64,000 nt of DNA. It comes from Kordia sp. Its GTDB lineage: Bacteria; Bacteroidota; Bacteroidia; Flavobacteriales; Flavobacteriaceae. The notes beneath the pieces were generated by a model, which was not told the origin of the DNA, did no database searches, and worked only from the letters and a program-made list of their open reading frames with translations. Numbering within the stretch: position 1 is the stretch's first letter; each line of letters starts with the position of its first letter. The position numbers were made by a program, and so were the translations under genes. The stretch covers positions 1 to 64,000 of the forward strand of contig NZ_JAKVBC010000006.1 in assembly GCF_022447245.1 (NCBI RefSeq), in the 5' to 3' direction. Shown here piece after piece: positions 45,521-53,626 of the stretch.

Positions 45521-46429
45521 TTGTACGGTCGCCTATGGGAAGCTCGAAAAATTTGGGGCGGAATTGTAAATGCTTCTCGCTCTTTTGCGATTATGGTGAA
45601 TGATTTTATTAAAAATGAACATGCAAAAGAAAAGTATTCCAAAGAAGAATTGTTCAAAATCAAAAAACAGTTGATCATGCGTCATGTAGCGTGGATGACT
45701 TCATTGCGTTATGCCTTACGTGCACCAAAACCTTGGGAACTTTCTCGAAGCAACAAATCTGATAAGGAATACATGGATGGTATTCAAATCAATGAACGTA
45801 TATATACTTTATCAGAAGAGTTGGATGGTTACGTCACTGAAGAAGAAAAACAATATATTTTAAGCAAAAAAAACAAGCAAGCAGCGTGTATCAACTTACA
45901 ATCTAAGCAACTTCGTTCATTAAAAGAGAGCGGTCATATTTGGGAGTTTTCTTTTTTAGAAATGGAGCAAATGATGGTAGAGTTTTTTACACTACAAGGG
46001 AAAGCGGAACGCATAAAAAACTTTCCTTATCCTAGACAATTTGCTACTTTAAATAGATTCTTTATTTGGATTTTTGTCTTGTTGTTACCTTTCGGAATGA
46101 TGCATGAGTTTGATGAAATTGGAAATGAAATTGTAGCATTGACAGAAACTTGGGAATTGCATCCTGAAGGTAATTTTCATTATATCATTGAATTCATTGG
46201 GCCAAATTTTGTTTGGTTCACCATTCCGTTTAGTGTGATCATTTCTTGGATTTTTCATACGATGGAACGCATTGGTGAAGTTTCAGAAAATCCATTTGAA
46301 GGAATTGCCAATGATGTTCCTGTAACGACAATGGCACGTGGCATTGAAATTGACATTAGACAAATGATTGAAGATGATGTTAATGAAATCCCTGATCCGA
46401 TCGCAGAACAAAATGGTATTCAAATGTAA
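45521..46429 (+). CDS. Bestrophin-family anion channel, N-terminus missing
   Basis: 302 residues from the first usable codon (TTG). The body is a bestrophin: YGRLWEARKIWGGIVNASRSFA, RHVAWMTSLRYALR, NRFFIWIFVLLLPFGMMHEFDE and the end FEGIANDVPVTTMARGIEIDIRQMI. Full-length relatives have about 50 more residues with the first membrane helix before the NNxxYxRxWE motif. Here the upstream frame keeps only a weak trace (ISFKNNAL) and then a stop. The 5' end therefore seems lost or mutated; it may be a pseudogene or a truncated protein. Confidence 0.75.
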   Translation: MYGRLWEARKIWGGIVNASRSFAIMVNDFIKNEHAKEKYSKEELFKIKKQLIMRHVAWMTSLRYALRAPKPWELSRSNKSDKEYMDGIQINERIYTLSEELDGYVTEEEKQYILSKKNKQAACINLQSKQLRSLKESGHIWEFSFLEMEQMMVEFFTLQGKAERIKNFPYPRQFATLNRFFIWIFVLLLPFGMMHEFDEIGNEIVALTETWELHPEGNFHYIIEFIGPNFVWFTIPFSVIISWIFHTMERIGEVSENPFEGIANDVPVTTMARGIEIDIRQMIEDDVNEIPDPIAEQNGIQM

Positions 46430-46454
46430 AAAGATCATTTATTATATGCTATAT

Positions 46455-46489
46455 AAAAACCTGTAACAAAATCCATGTTACAGGTTTTT
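46455..46489. terminator. Terminator after the bestrophin gene
   Basis: Perfect 14-bp stem AAAAACCTGTAACA/TGTTACAGGTTTTT with a 7-base loop. Confidence 0.9.
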
Positions 46490-46594
46490 ATTATTGTATT
46501 GATTTGTCCTATTTTCTGACTGAATGAGGATTCTAGACATCCGCTAAATACTATCCATGTACATTTATGTCATTACATTAAAAAAGACATTACC

Positions 46595-47803
46595 ATGGAT
46601 ATTTTTGAAAGAATACAAAATCACAACGGACCAATTGGAGCATTGCAAGACATCATAGAAGGTGACTTTGCTTTTCCGAAATTTGAAGGAAAAATTTCCA
46701 ACCATATTTTCTTTAAAAATAAAGAACTTATTTGTTGGAGTTATAATAATTATTTAGGGCTCGCAGGCTCAAAAGAAATTGACGAGATCGATACTTTTGC
46801 TCAAAAAAAATGGGGAATTACCTATCCAATGGGTTCCAGAATGATGACAGGCGATACGGTTTTACATGATGAATTTGAGCATAACATGGCTGAGTTCGTC
46901 AAAATGGAAAAAGCCTTGCTACTCAATTTTGGATATCAAGGAATGGTTTCTCTTGTTGATGCTTTATTGTCTCCAAATGATATCGTGATTTCCGATGAGC
47001 AATGTCATGCCTGTACTATCGATGGCATTCGATTGCATCGCGGAAAAAAGTTAATCTACAAACATAACGACATTCATAGTCTAACTGAACAAATACAGAT
47101 TGCACAAGAACTTATACAAAAAACGAACGGTGGCATTCTAGTCATCACTGAAGGCATTTTTAGCATGTCGGGCGCACAAGGAAAATTGAAAGAAATTTGC
47201 GATCTAAAAAAAGAATACGATTTTAGACTTTTGGTGGATGACGCACATGGTTTTGGAGTATTGGGTCCAAATGGAAGTGGCACTGTATGTGAACACAACT
47301 TAGAAGATAAAGTAGATTTATACTTTACAACCTTTACAAAATCAATGGCTTCGTTTGGCGCTATCATTGCGGGCAAGAAAGAAGTAATCAATTACTTTAA
47401 ATACAATCTTCGTTCACAAATGTTTTCAAAATCATTGCCAATGCCAATTGTATATGGTTTGAATGAACGTTTAAAAATTATACAAAAAGCGGACAATCGT
47501 AGAGAAAAATTATTCGCTGTTACAAATCAACTTCAACATGGTTTACAAGAACGCAATTTATTAGTAAAACATGTGGACAGTCATATTACGCCTGTTTATT
47601 TTAACATAAAAATGGAGGAGGTTTTTCATCTTCAAAGAGAACTCGTTCACAATTTTGGTGTGTATTGTTCTGTGATTATTTATCCTGTTGTTCCAAAAGG
47701 CGTAGTTATTTTCAGATTGACACCAACATGTTTGCATACCAAAGAAGATGTACAATATACCTTAGAAGCGTATGATATGGTTTTTCAAAAACTGATGGTA
47801 TGA
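46595..47803 (+). CDS. PLP-dependent alpha-oxoamine synthase
   Basis: 402 residues of the BioF/KBL/SPT/CqsA family, which condense an acyl thioester with an amino acid and release CO2. Signatures: SYNNYLGLAGSKEI, GITYPMGSRMMTGDTVLHDEFE, ISDEQCHACTIDGIRLH, LLVDDAHGFGVLGPNGSG (PLP Asp and His) and FTTFTKSMASFGAIIAGKKE with the PLP Lys in TFTKS. The downstream desaturase (4-base overlap) and GNAT-like gene suggest a lipid-type product such as a sphingoid base, a sulfonolipid precursor or an acyl-ketone signal; the substrate cannot be read from sequence. A BioF role is unlikely because no biotin genes are near. Confidence 0.88.
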   Translation: MDIFERIQNHNGPIGALQDIIEGDFAFPKFEGKISNHIFFKNKELICWSYNNYLGLAGSKEIDEIDTFAQKKWGITYPMGSRMMTGDTVLHDEFEHNMAEFVKMEKALLLNFGYQGMVSLVDALLSPNDIVISDEQCHACTIDGIRLHRGKKLIYKHNDIHSLTEQIQIAQELIQKTNGGILVITEGIFSMSGAQGKLKEICDLKKEYDFRLLVDDAHGFGVLGPNGSGTVCEHNLEDKVDLYFTTFTKSMASFGAIIAGKKEVINYFKYNLRSQMFSKSLPMPIVYGLNERLKIIQKADNRREKLFAVTNQLQHGLQERNLLVKHVDSHITPVYFNIKMEEVFHLQRELVHNFGVYCSVIIYPVVPKGVVIFRLTPTCLHTKEDVQYTLEAYDMVFQKLMV

Positions 47804-48873
47804 AAGCAAAAGTAACATTTCCAAAAGAGTCAGATTTCTTTCACAAAGAACTTTGTCAAGAAGTACAATGTTATTTTGAAACAAATGCGTTTTCTAAATA
47901 TGGAAACACAGGTCTTGTAGCAAAATATATACTTATAAAAACATTATTTTTGATTGCATACTTCCTTGTGTTTTTTGTTCACCAAAGTTACCTTGTGTTT
48001 TTACTTTTTGGTATTCTTGGAGTTTTAGGAATCATTTTGGCGATCAATGTGGCGCATGATGCTATTCATGGCATAGCACATTCCAAGAGTTGGGTGAATT
48101 CGTATTTTAAAATTCAGCTTGATTTGATTGGAGCAAATTCATACACTTGGCAAAAACGACATCAATTTGGACATCATACATTTCCAAATACCCACGGAAA
48201 AGATCCTGATTTGACACAAACAAAAATCGTCAAGATTTTACCAAAAGCCACACACAAATCGTATCATAAATTTCAATATATCTATGTTCCTTTTTTGTAT
48301 GCTTTTTATACGATCAACTGGATTTATATTCGTGATTTTACAGATTTTTTTGCTAAGAATTCATTCTTGAAAAAGATTCCGAAAAAGGAATATGTCAAAC
48401 TGACTGTTTTTAAAATGGTGTATATCTCTGTTTTTATAGTATTACCAATTCTTTTTACATCATTCACTATTACCCAAGTGTTATTTGGACATTTTATTTT
48501 ACATATTGCAGCAAGTTATTTTTTAACATTAGCATTGGTACCATCGCATGTTTCCGAACATGCTGTTTTTGTAACTCCAAACAACGATGGTAAAATGCCG
48601 TATTCGTGGTCGCATCATCAACTAATTACAACGACCGATTTTGCTACCAATTGTCAGTTGACAACCTGGTTACTTGGCGGTTTTAATCATCATGTGGCGC
48701 ATCATTTGTTTCCAAAAGTTTCGCACATTCACTATCCAAATATTACACCTATCATTCAACAATTAGCAAAAAAATACAACGTACCATATCATCAGGAAAA
48801 TAGTGTTTTTCAGGCGTATCAATCACATTTTAATCTTTTAAAAAACAATGGAGAGCAAGCAACAACTATCTAA
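47800..48873 (+). CDS. Membrane fatty-acid desaturase
   Basis: 357 residues with hydrophobic pairs of helices and the three histidine boxes of the membrane di-iron family: HDAIHGIAH, RHQFGHHTFPN and the distal GGFNHHVAHHLFPKVSH, which is QxxHH-like (HHVAHH) as in front-end/linoleoyl-CoA desaturases. It introduces a double bond, or a hydroxyl in hydroxylase relatives, into an acyl chain at the inner membrane. Overlaps the upstream oxoamine synthase by 4 bases and the downstream gene by 26, so translation is coupled. Confidence 0.9.
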   Translation: MKAKVTFPKESDFFHKELCQEVQCYFETNAFSKYGNTGLVAKYILIKTLFLIAYFLVFFVHQSYLVFLLFGILGVLGIILAINVAHDAIHGIAHSKSWVNSYFKIQLDLIGANSYTWQKRHQFGHHTFPNTHGKDPDLTQTKIVKILPKATHKSYHKFQYIYVPFLYAFYTINWIYIRDFTDFFAKNSFLKKIPKKEYVKLTVFKMVYISVFIVLPILFTSFTITQVLFGHFILHIAASYFLTLALVPSHVSEHAVFVTPNNDGKMPYSWSHHQLITTTDFATNCQLTTWLLGGFNHHVAHHLFPKVSHIHYPNITPIIQQLAKKYNVPYHQENSVFQAYQSHFNLLKNNGEQATTI

Positions 48874-49465
48874 AGAAGAACAATTGCAAAACATACAACT
48901 CATCAGAAATCGGTTCTTGAAAAACCCAAGAATGGCATTACTATTTAACAAGGGTAAAAAAAGCTTTTCAAAAAACGTTTTTAATGCAATTAATTATTGT
49001 TTTAAAGTAGCATTGCGTAACAACGGTGTGTATGTTGCTGAAAATAAAAAAACGATTGTGTTGTTTTACGAACATCAAAAACTAAAAAAAAGCTTTGGTG
49101 ATTTTTGGAGATATCTTAAGGTAGTAAAAGGCATTCCGTTAGCAAATATTAAAAAGGTATTACATAATGAAAAAGAGATCAAAAAGCACAAATTAAAAGT
49201 TGTCAATTATATCTATGTCTGGTTCATTGCACAAGAAGAAGGTTATGGGAGTTTGGAAGGTTTGAACGAAATTAACAAAATGCTTTTTAGACTTTCAAAA
49301 GAACGTAAGTTGCCTATTCTCTTTGAAACATCTGATATTCGTTTGATTCGTTTTTACAAACATGTAGGTTTTGATGTGTACAAAAAACTCAAAAATGGCG
49401 AGGAAACCATTTATTTTTTTGCAGATAAAAAGACATTAGATAAACATACATTTTACAATATATAA
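48848..49465 (+). CDS. GNAT-fold-like acyltransferase
   Basis: 205 residues, no signal peptide, very basic. The C-terminal half has a GNAT-like path (KVVNYIYVWFIAQEEGYGSLEGLNEINKML, then PILFETSDIRLIRFYKHVGFDVYKKL, where FYKHVGF matches the B-motif). The acetyl-CoA loop is divergent (EEGYGS in place of Q/RxxGxG/A). It likely N- or O-acylates the product of the oxoamine synthase. Third gene of that operon, starting 26 bases inside the desaturase. Confidence 0.65.
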   Translation: MESKQQLSKEEQLQNIQLIRNRFLKNPRMALLFNKGKKSFSKNVFNAINYCFKVALRNNGVYVAENKKTIVLFYEHQKLKKSFGDFWRYLKVVKGIPLANIKKVLHNEKEIKKHKLKVVNYIYVWFIAQEEGYGSLEGLNEINKMLFRLSKERKLPILFETSDIRLIRFYKHVGFDVYKKLKNGEETIYFFADKKTLDKHTFYNI

Positions 49466-49474
49466 TTTACCCTT

Positions 49475-49829
49475 TTACATATATCCACCATTGCGCATTT
49501 CTTGATCTTCATCCGTAATCATATAAAAATAGGTTCCTGTCTGTACAATATTTCCGTTTTTATCTTGTCCGCCCCATTCGTTTTTATAATTACGAGCTTG
49601 ATATACTTCAATTCTGTTTCTATTAAAAATTTTCACGCTTGTTGCACTCATCCAAGAAATATCAAAAGTATCATTGAGTCCATCACCATTTGGAGAAATT
49701 CCTTGTGAAATGGTGCAATTTTCAAAAATCCAAACCTGCATTTCTCCCAAAGTACCAAATATTGGCTTCGCCTTGTGCGAGTGTGAATGAAAAAGTAAGT
49801 AAAAGTAGTGTGGTAAGTGGTAATTTCAT
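49475..49829 (-). pseudogene. Gliding/T9SS C-terminal-domain protein with a large internal deletion
   Basis: From ATG 49829 a signal peptide (KLPLTTLLLLTFSFTLAQ) and the family start GEANIWYFGRNAGLDF are readable, then a stop. In a second frame directly overlapping this point the sequence continues as the end of the protein: ISPNGDGLNDTFDI, VKIFNRNRIEVYQARNYKNEW, NIVQTGTYFYMI, the type B T9SS sorting domain (CHU_C). The whole middle of what is normally a protein of several hundred to over a thousand residues is absent. Not functional. Confidence 0.75.
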
Positions 49830-49905
49830 AATCAGGTTTTGTATGCAGATGGTTAATTTTAAAAAAGTTGCGTATTATTTTAAAAAGTTTGCGTAAAAAG
49901 TACAT

Positions 49906-50043
49906 ATGCGACTCTCTTTACATAAAAAACAAGCAAATCAATTGCCTGTACAATGCATTCAACTTCCTGAAAACCTTCAAAAGAAACAAATAAAACAAGA
50001 ATCCATTACAACCCTTTCTAACATATTGGCGTCACTCCAATAA
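49906..50043 (+). CDS. Possible small protein
   Basis: 45 codons from an ATG, polar and Gln/Lys-rich (HKKQANQLPVQCIQLPENL, SITTLSNILASLQ), with no signal or family match. Its reality is uncertain; it could be a chance frame before the membrane-protein pair. Confidence 0.25.
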   Translation: MRLSLHKKQANQLPVQCIQLPENLQKKQIKQESITTLSNILASLQ

Positions 50044-50135
50044 AAATTAACTTTTCTCAAAAAAAAAGCAAAAAAAGAGGTTACGTTTTTCTTGCTGTTG
50101 GTATATCTCTACAATAACATAAAGTAAAATCAATT

Positions 50136-50492
50136 ATGAAAAAATTTATCGGAGTTATTGGAGGAGTATTAATCCTAATTTCTGTTTTCTTACCTTCCAT
50201 TACTGTAGGACCTATTTCTGTTAGTTTATGGCAAGGCGCGCCTTCAAAAGGAGCTGTACTTGTATTTATGGCTTTTGGAGCTATTGTTGCCGCATGCTCA
50301 TATCTTGGAAGAAAATGGAGTAAAATAGTTGCTGTCATCTTTGCGATTTTGGCACTTGTTATTGACTTTATTTGGATTTCAGATGCTAGTGGTCAAGGAG
50401 CTTCTACAGGTATTGGATTATGGATTGCTGCAATTGGAGGAATTATGGGAATTGTAGGGGCTTTTATAAAAGATAAAAAAGTTGCTAGTTAA
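50136..50492 (+). CDS. Four-helix membrane protein, paralogue A
   Basis: 118 residues with four hydrophobic helices (KKFIGVIGGVLILISVFLPS; LVFMAFGAIVAACSYL; IVAVIFAILALVIDFIWI; GIGLWIAAIGGIMGIVGAFI). It is a close tandem paralogue of the protein at 50782-51132, from the shared start KKFIGVIGG onward. Function unknown; small inner-membrane proteins of this kind are often stress or envelope related. Confidence 0.75.
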   Translation: MKKFIGVIGGVLILISVFLPSITVGPISVSLWQGAPSKGAVLVFMAFGAIVAACSYLGRKWSKIVAVIFAILALVIDFIWISDASGQGASTGIGLWIAAIGGIMGIVGAFIKDKKVAS

Positions 50493-50514
50493 TATATATT
50501 ACTTCATTAAATAT

Positions 50515-50546
50515 AAAAATCCATTCGTATGAGTGGATTTTTTTTA
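50515..50546 (+). terminator. Terminator after paralogue A
   Basis: Stem AAAAATCCA/TGGATTTTT around TTCGTATGAG with a long T-run. The following 230 bases are AT-rich, with no other feature seen. Confidence 0.75.
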
Positions 50547-50781
50547 TACCTATCATTATTTTAAACCTACTATACACAAGGAAAAAATATTGACTTTTGA
50601 TCAAAAAAAATCACAAATTCTTAAATAAAAAACATAAATTGTAAACATTATTCGTAAAGATCAAAAAACTTACAAATAAAAAATATCTCCTCAATTAATA
50701 ATAGCCTTAAAAGATGTAACCCAGCATCTCTACAAAATCACAATCAATTAATCAAAACTAACTAATTCAAATCAAACTATT

Positions 50782-51132
50782 ATGAAAAAATTTATTGGAG
50801 TTATTGGAGGAATTTTAATCCTTATTTCTGTTTTTTTACCTTCAGTTACTATAGGACCTATTTCGATAAGCTTTTGGGATGCACTTGCTATGAATTCAAC
50901 TGCTTATGCTTTTATTGCATTTGGTATTATTGTAGCACTAAGTTCTTATTTAAGACAAAAATGGAGTAATATAATAGCCGTAATTGTAGCTATTATAACC
51001 TTAGGTCTTGATCTTAAATATATAATTGACGCCTCTAATATCGGATTGGGTTCTGCAGGTATCGGATTGTGGGTTTGTTTAATTGGTGCTATTATGGCAA
51101 TTGCAGGACCTTTCCTAAAAGCAAAAAACTAA
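50782..51132 (+). CDS. Four-helix membrane protein, paralogue B
   Basis: 116 residues, same four-helix plan as paralogue A (LPSVTIGPISISFWD against LPSITVGPISVSLWQ) with a divergent second loop. The two genes are separately terminated and so may be independently expressed. Tandem duplication of an unknown inner-membrane protein. Confidence 0.75.
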   Translation: MKKFIGVIGGILILISVFLPSVTIGPISISFWDALAMNSTAYAFIAFGIIVALSSYLRQKWSNIIAVIVAIITLGLDLKYIIDASNIGLGSAGIGLWVCLIGAIMAIAGPFLKAKN

Positions 51133-51161
51133 TTCAACATTAAATAACTTTATCACATACA

Positions 51162-51196
51162 AAAGCCGCACAAACATCTTCTGTTTGTGCGGTTTC
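51162..51196 (+). terminator. Terminator after paralogue B
   Basis: Stem AAAGCCGCACAAAC/GTTTGTGCGGTTT with a 7-base loop and one G-U pair. Confidence 0.88.
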
Positions 51197-51265
51197 TATT
51201 TTCTAGTATGGTTTCAAATAATTGCTCTTCTTTAACTCCAGAAAGGAAAAACTATATTATCGAAG

Positions 51266-52693
51266 AAGCTTTCTAATTTCTTTACAAATTCTTACGTAAA
51301 TCTTTCAGGAAACTTGCGCTGGAACCATATTTTTAACATTAAACTATTTGCGAATCTCTAACTAATTTATAGTTGTTATAACTACAACCTTGAAATTAAC
51401 ACGAAAGGTGTTGACTATAAATCAGACATTTACAATTACAACATTCGTTATGATGTAGGTTATTATTTAAATGATAAACTAAAATTTGCTTTTGGTGTGA
51501 GTGGAATTCGTTACAATTTCAATCCAGAACAATTAAATCTACTTGATACTACTTCAGTAATTAATTCAAGGAAATTAGATGATAAATTTGCTTTTGAAGT
51601 TGGAATTTATGCAGGTTTAGAATATAAAATTTCTGAAAAACTAACGGCTCAATATGGTATTCGCTATAGCTATTTTAATCGCTTAGTATAGTAGATACTG
51701 AACGATTATGCCAATAATTTGCCTGTAATTTACAATGTAGATTTAGATATTTATGAGCGTGCAAATCCCATTGGAAAAACGACATATGGCAAAGGTAAAA
51801 GTATTGCATCTTTTGATAATTTTGAACCACGATTAGCATTGTCTTATCAACTGAACGAGAAATCTTCTGTAAAGGCAAGTTACAATCGCATGGCACAATA
51901 TCTACATTTAATTTCCAATACAACATCTGCTACACCTTTAGATGTTTGGGCACCAAGTGGGAAGTTTTTAAAACCACAAATAGCCGATCAATATGTGGTT
52001 GGGTATTTTAGAAACTTCAAGAATAATATGTTTTCTATTGAAGCAGAAGCGTATTATAAAACCATAGACAATCGAGTTGATTATATTAATGGTGCTGAAC
52101 TTGTGGCACAAAATACGATTGAAACAGAGATTTTGATCGGAGAATCTAGAGCGTACGGACTAGAATTCTTACTTCGCAAAAACACAGGCGATTTTACAGG
52201 TTAGCTTTCGTATACACTTTCTAAATCAGAACAACGTTCGCCTAGCGTTGCAATTGGCGGTATAGGACTTAACAATGGAAAATGGCACAATACTCCTTGA
52301 GCCAAAACACACGATATTTCATTTACGGGAAGTTACAAACTGAATGAAAAATGGCGATTTGGCGCTAATATGATGTTTCAAACTGGACATCCTGTTACGT
52401 ATCCAAACGGACAGTTTCAATTCAATGAATTGTCCATCGCCATCTACTCTACTTGAAATGCAGATCAATTACCTGCCTATCACAGATTGGATATTTCGGC
52501 AACTTTAACACCCAGAAAAAATAACAATCGTAACTGGAAAGGTGAATGGGTTTTTAGCATTTACAATCTTTTCAATAGAAGAAATACTGCTTCCATATCT
52601 TATGGACAAAATACAGATACAGGTATAAACAAAGCTACACGTACTGCTATTTTTGGCATTATTCCTTCAGTAACCTACAACTTTAAATTTTAA
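51266..52693 (+). pseudogene. TonB-dependent receptor remnant (3' part)
   Basis: A single frame covers about 475 codons of outer-membrane barrel (YDVGYYLNDKLKFAFGVSG, FEPRLALSYQLNEKSSVKAS, YVVGYFRNFKNNMFSIEAEAYY, GLEFLLRKNTGDFTG, FSIYNLFNRRNTASISY, ending IPSVTYNFKF). Stops interrupt it at about 51326, 51689-51694 (TAG TAG), 52202 (TAG), 52298 (TGA) and 52454 (TGA); several fall where Trp is likely. The signal peptide, carboxypeptidase-like domain and plug are absent, so the 5' half is deleted. Formerly paired with the DUF4249 gene downstream. Confidence 0.8.
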
Positions 52694-52696
52694 CTC

Positions 52697-53526
52697 ATGA
52701 AAAAGACAAAAATATATAACAGCACAAGTGTAATTCTTGTAAAACTTAGTTTTTTAATTTCGTGTACAGACACGGTGGATGTTGATGTTCCGAATGCTGG
52801 TAGCAGATTGTTGATAGAGGCTCTCATAAATTGGGAGAAAGGTACTTCGGGACAAACACAAACCATTAAGCTAAGTGAGTCTACTGCGTATTTTGATAGC
52901 AATCTTGATGTTTCTGTTACAGGAGCTTCCGTAATTGTAACCTAAGAAGATGACGGAATGGAATTCATTTTTCAAGATCAGAATAATGGTAATTATGTTA
53001 CGACTAATTTTGTCCCGCAATTAAATCAAGAATATTCTTTAGAAATTCAATACAATGGGCAAACCTAAATAGCAACAGAAAGGTTAATACCTGTTTCTAA
53101 TATTAATTCGATAGAACAAGATATAGAAGGTGATTTGGATGAAAGAGAAATACAGATCAAGATTTTTTTTATGATCCTGAAGATATTAATAATTATTATT
53201 TAGGCGAATTCATTCCTTCCAATTTGCCTTTACGAACCCTTGCGGAACTTAGTGATGAGTTTACCGATGGAAACGAAAATTTTATTGAATATGACAATGA
53301 AAATTTAGTTACAGGCGAAACTGTAGACATAAAATTGTATGGAATTTCAGAACGTTTTTATAATTACATAAGCATAATAATTCTCCAAAATGATGACGCT
53401 GGACTTTTTGCAACAACACCTGTACAATTAAAAGGAAATTGTATCAATCCAAACAATCCTGATGAAGAAGTTTTAGGGTATTTTAGATTGAGTGAAGTAG
53501 ATCAGACATCCTATATAATCAATTAA
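52697..53526 (+). pseudogene. DUF4249 lipoprotein, decayed
   Basis: N-terminus with export-like residues and a Cys (VILVKLSFLISCTDTVDVDVP) and the DUF4249 start RLLIEALINWE, TIKLSESTAYFDSN, VSVTGASVIVT. TAA stops follow at about 52943 and 53066, then near 53150 the frame shifts to FFYDPEDINNYYLGEF and runs to FRLSEVDQTSYIIN at 53526. DUF4249 proteins are typically encoded right after a TonB receptor, as here (3-base gap), and probably assist it. Both members of the pair are dead. Confidence 0.75.
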
Positions 53527-53568
53527 AATAAAGATTTCTCAGTGTTAATTAAGTGTATTTTTTAGAAA

Positions 53569-53602
53569 GGAAAAGCCATATCAATTTTGATATGGCTTTT
53601 CC
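53569..53602. terminator. Bidirectional terminator
   Basis: Perfect 15-bp stem GGAAAAGCCATATCA/TGATATGGCTTTTCC with loop ATTT, between convergent units. Confidence 0.92.
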
Positions 53603-53626
53603 CATTTTAATTCTGATATGAAAAAA

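Noticed and set aside
2707-53526. Possibility that TGA codes for Trp (alternative genetic code)
   Set aside because: Intact genes end in TGA (argG, argD, the arg-operon GNAT), TGG is used for Trp everywhere, and the broken genes also contain TAG, TAA and frameshifts.
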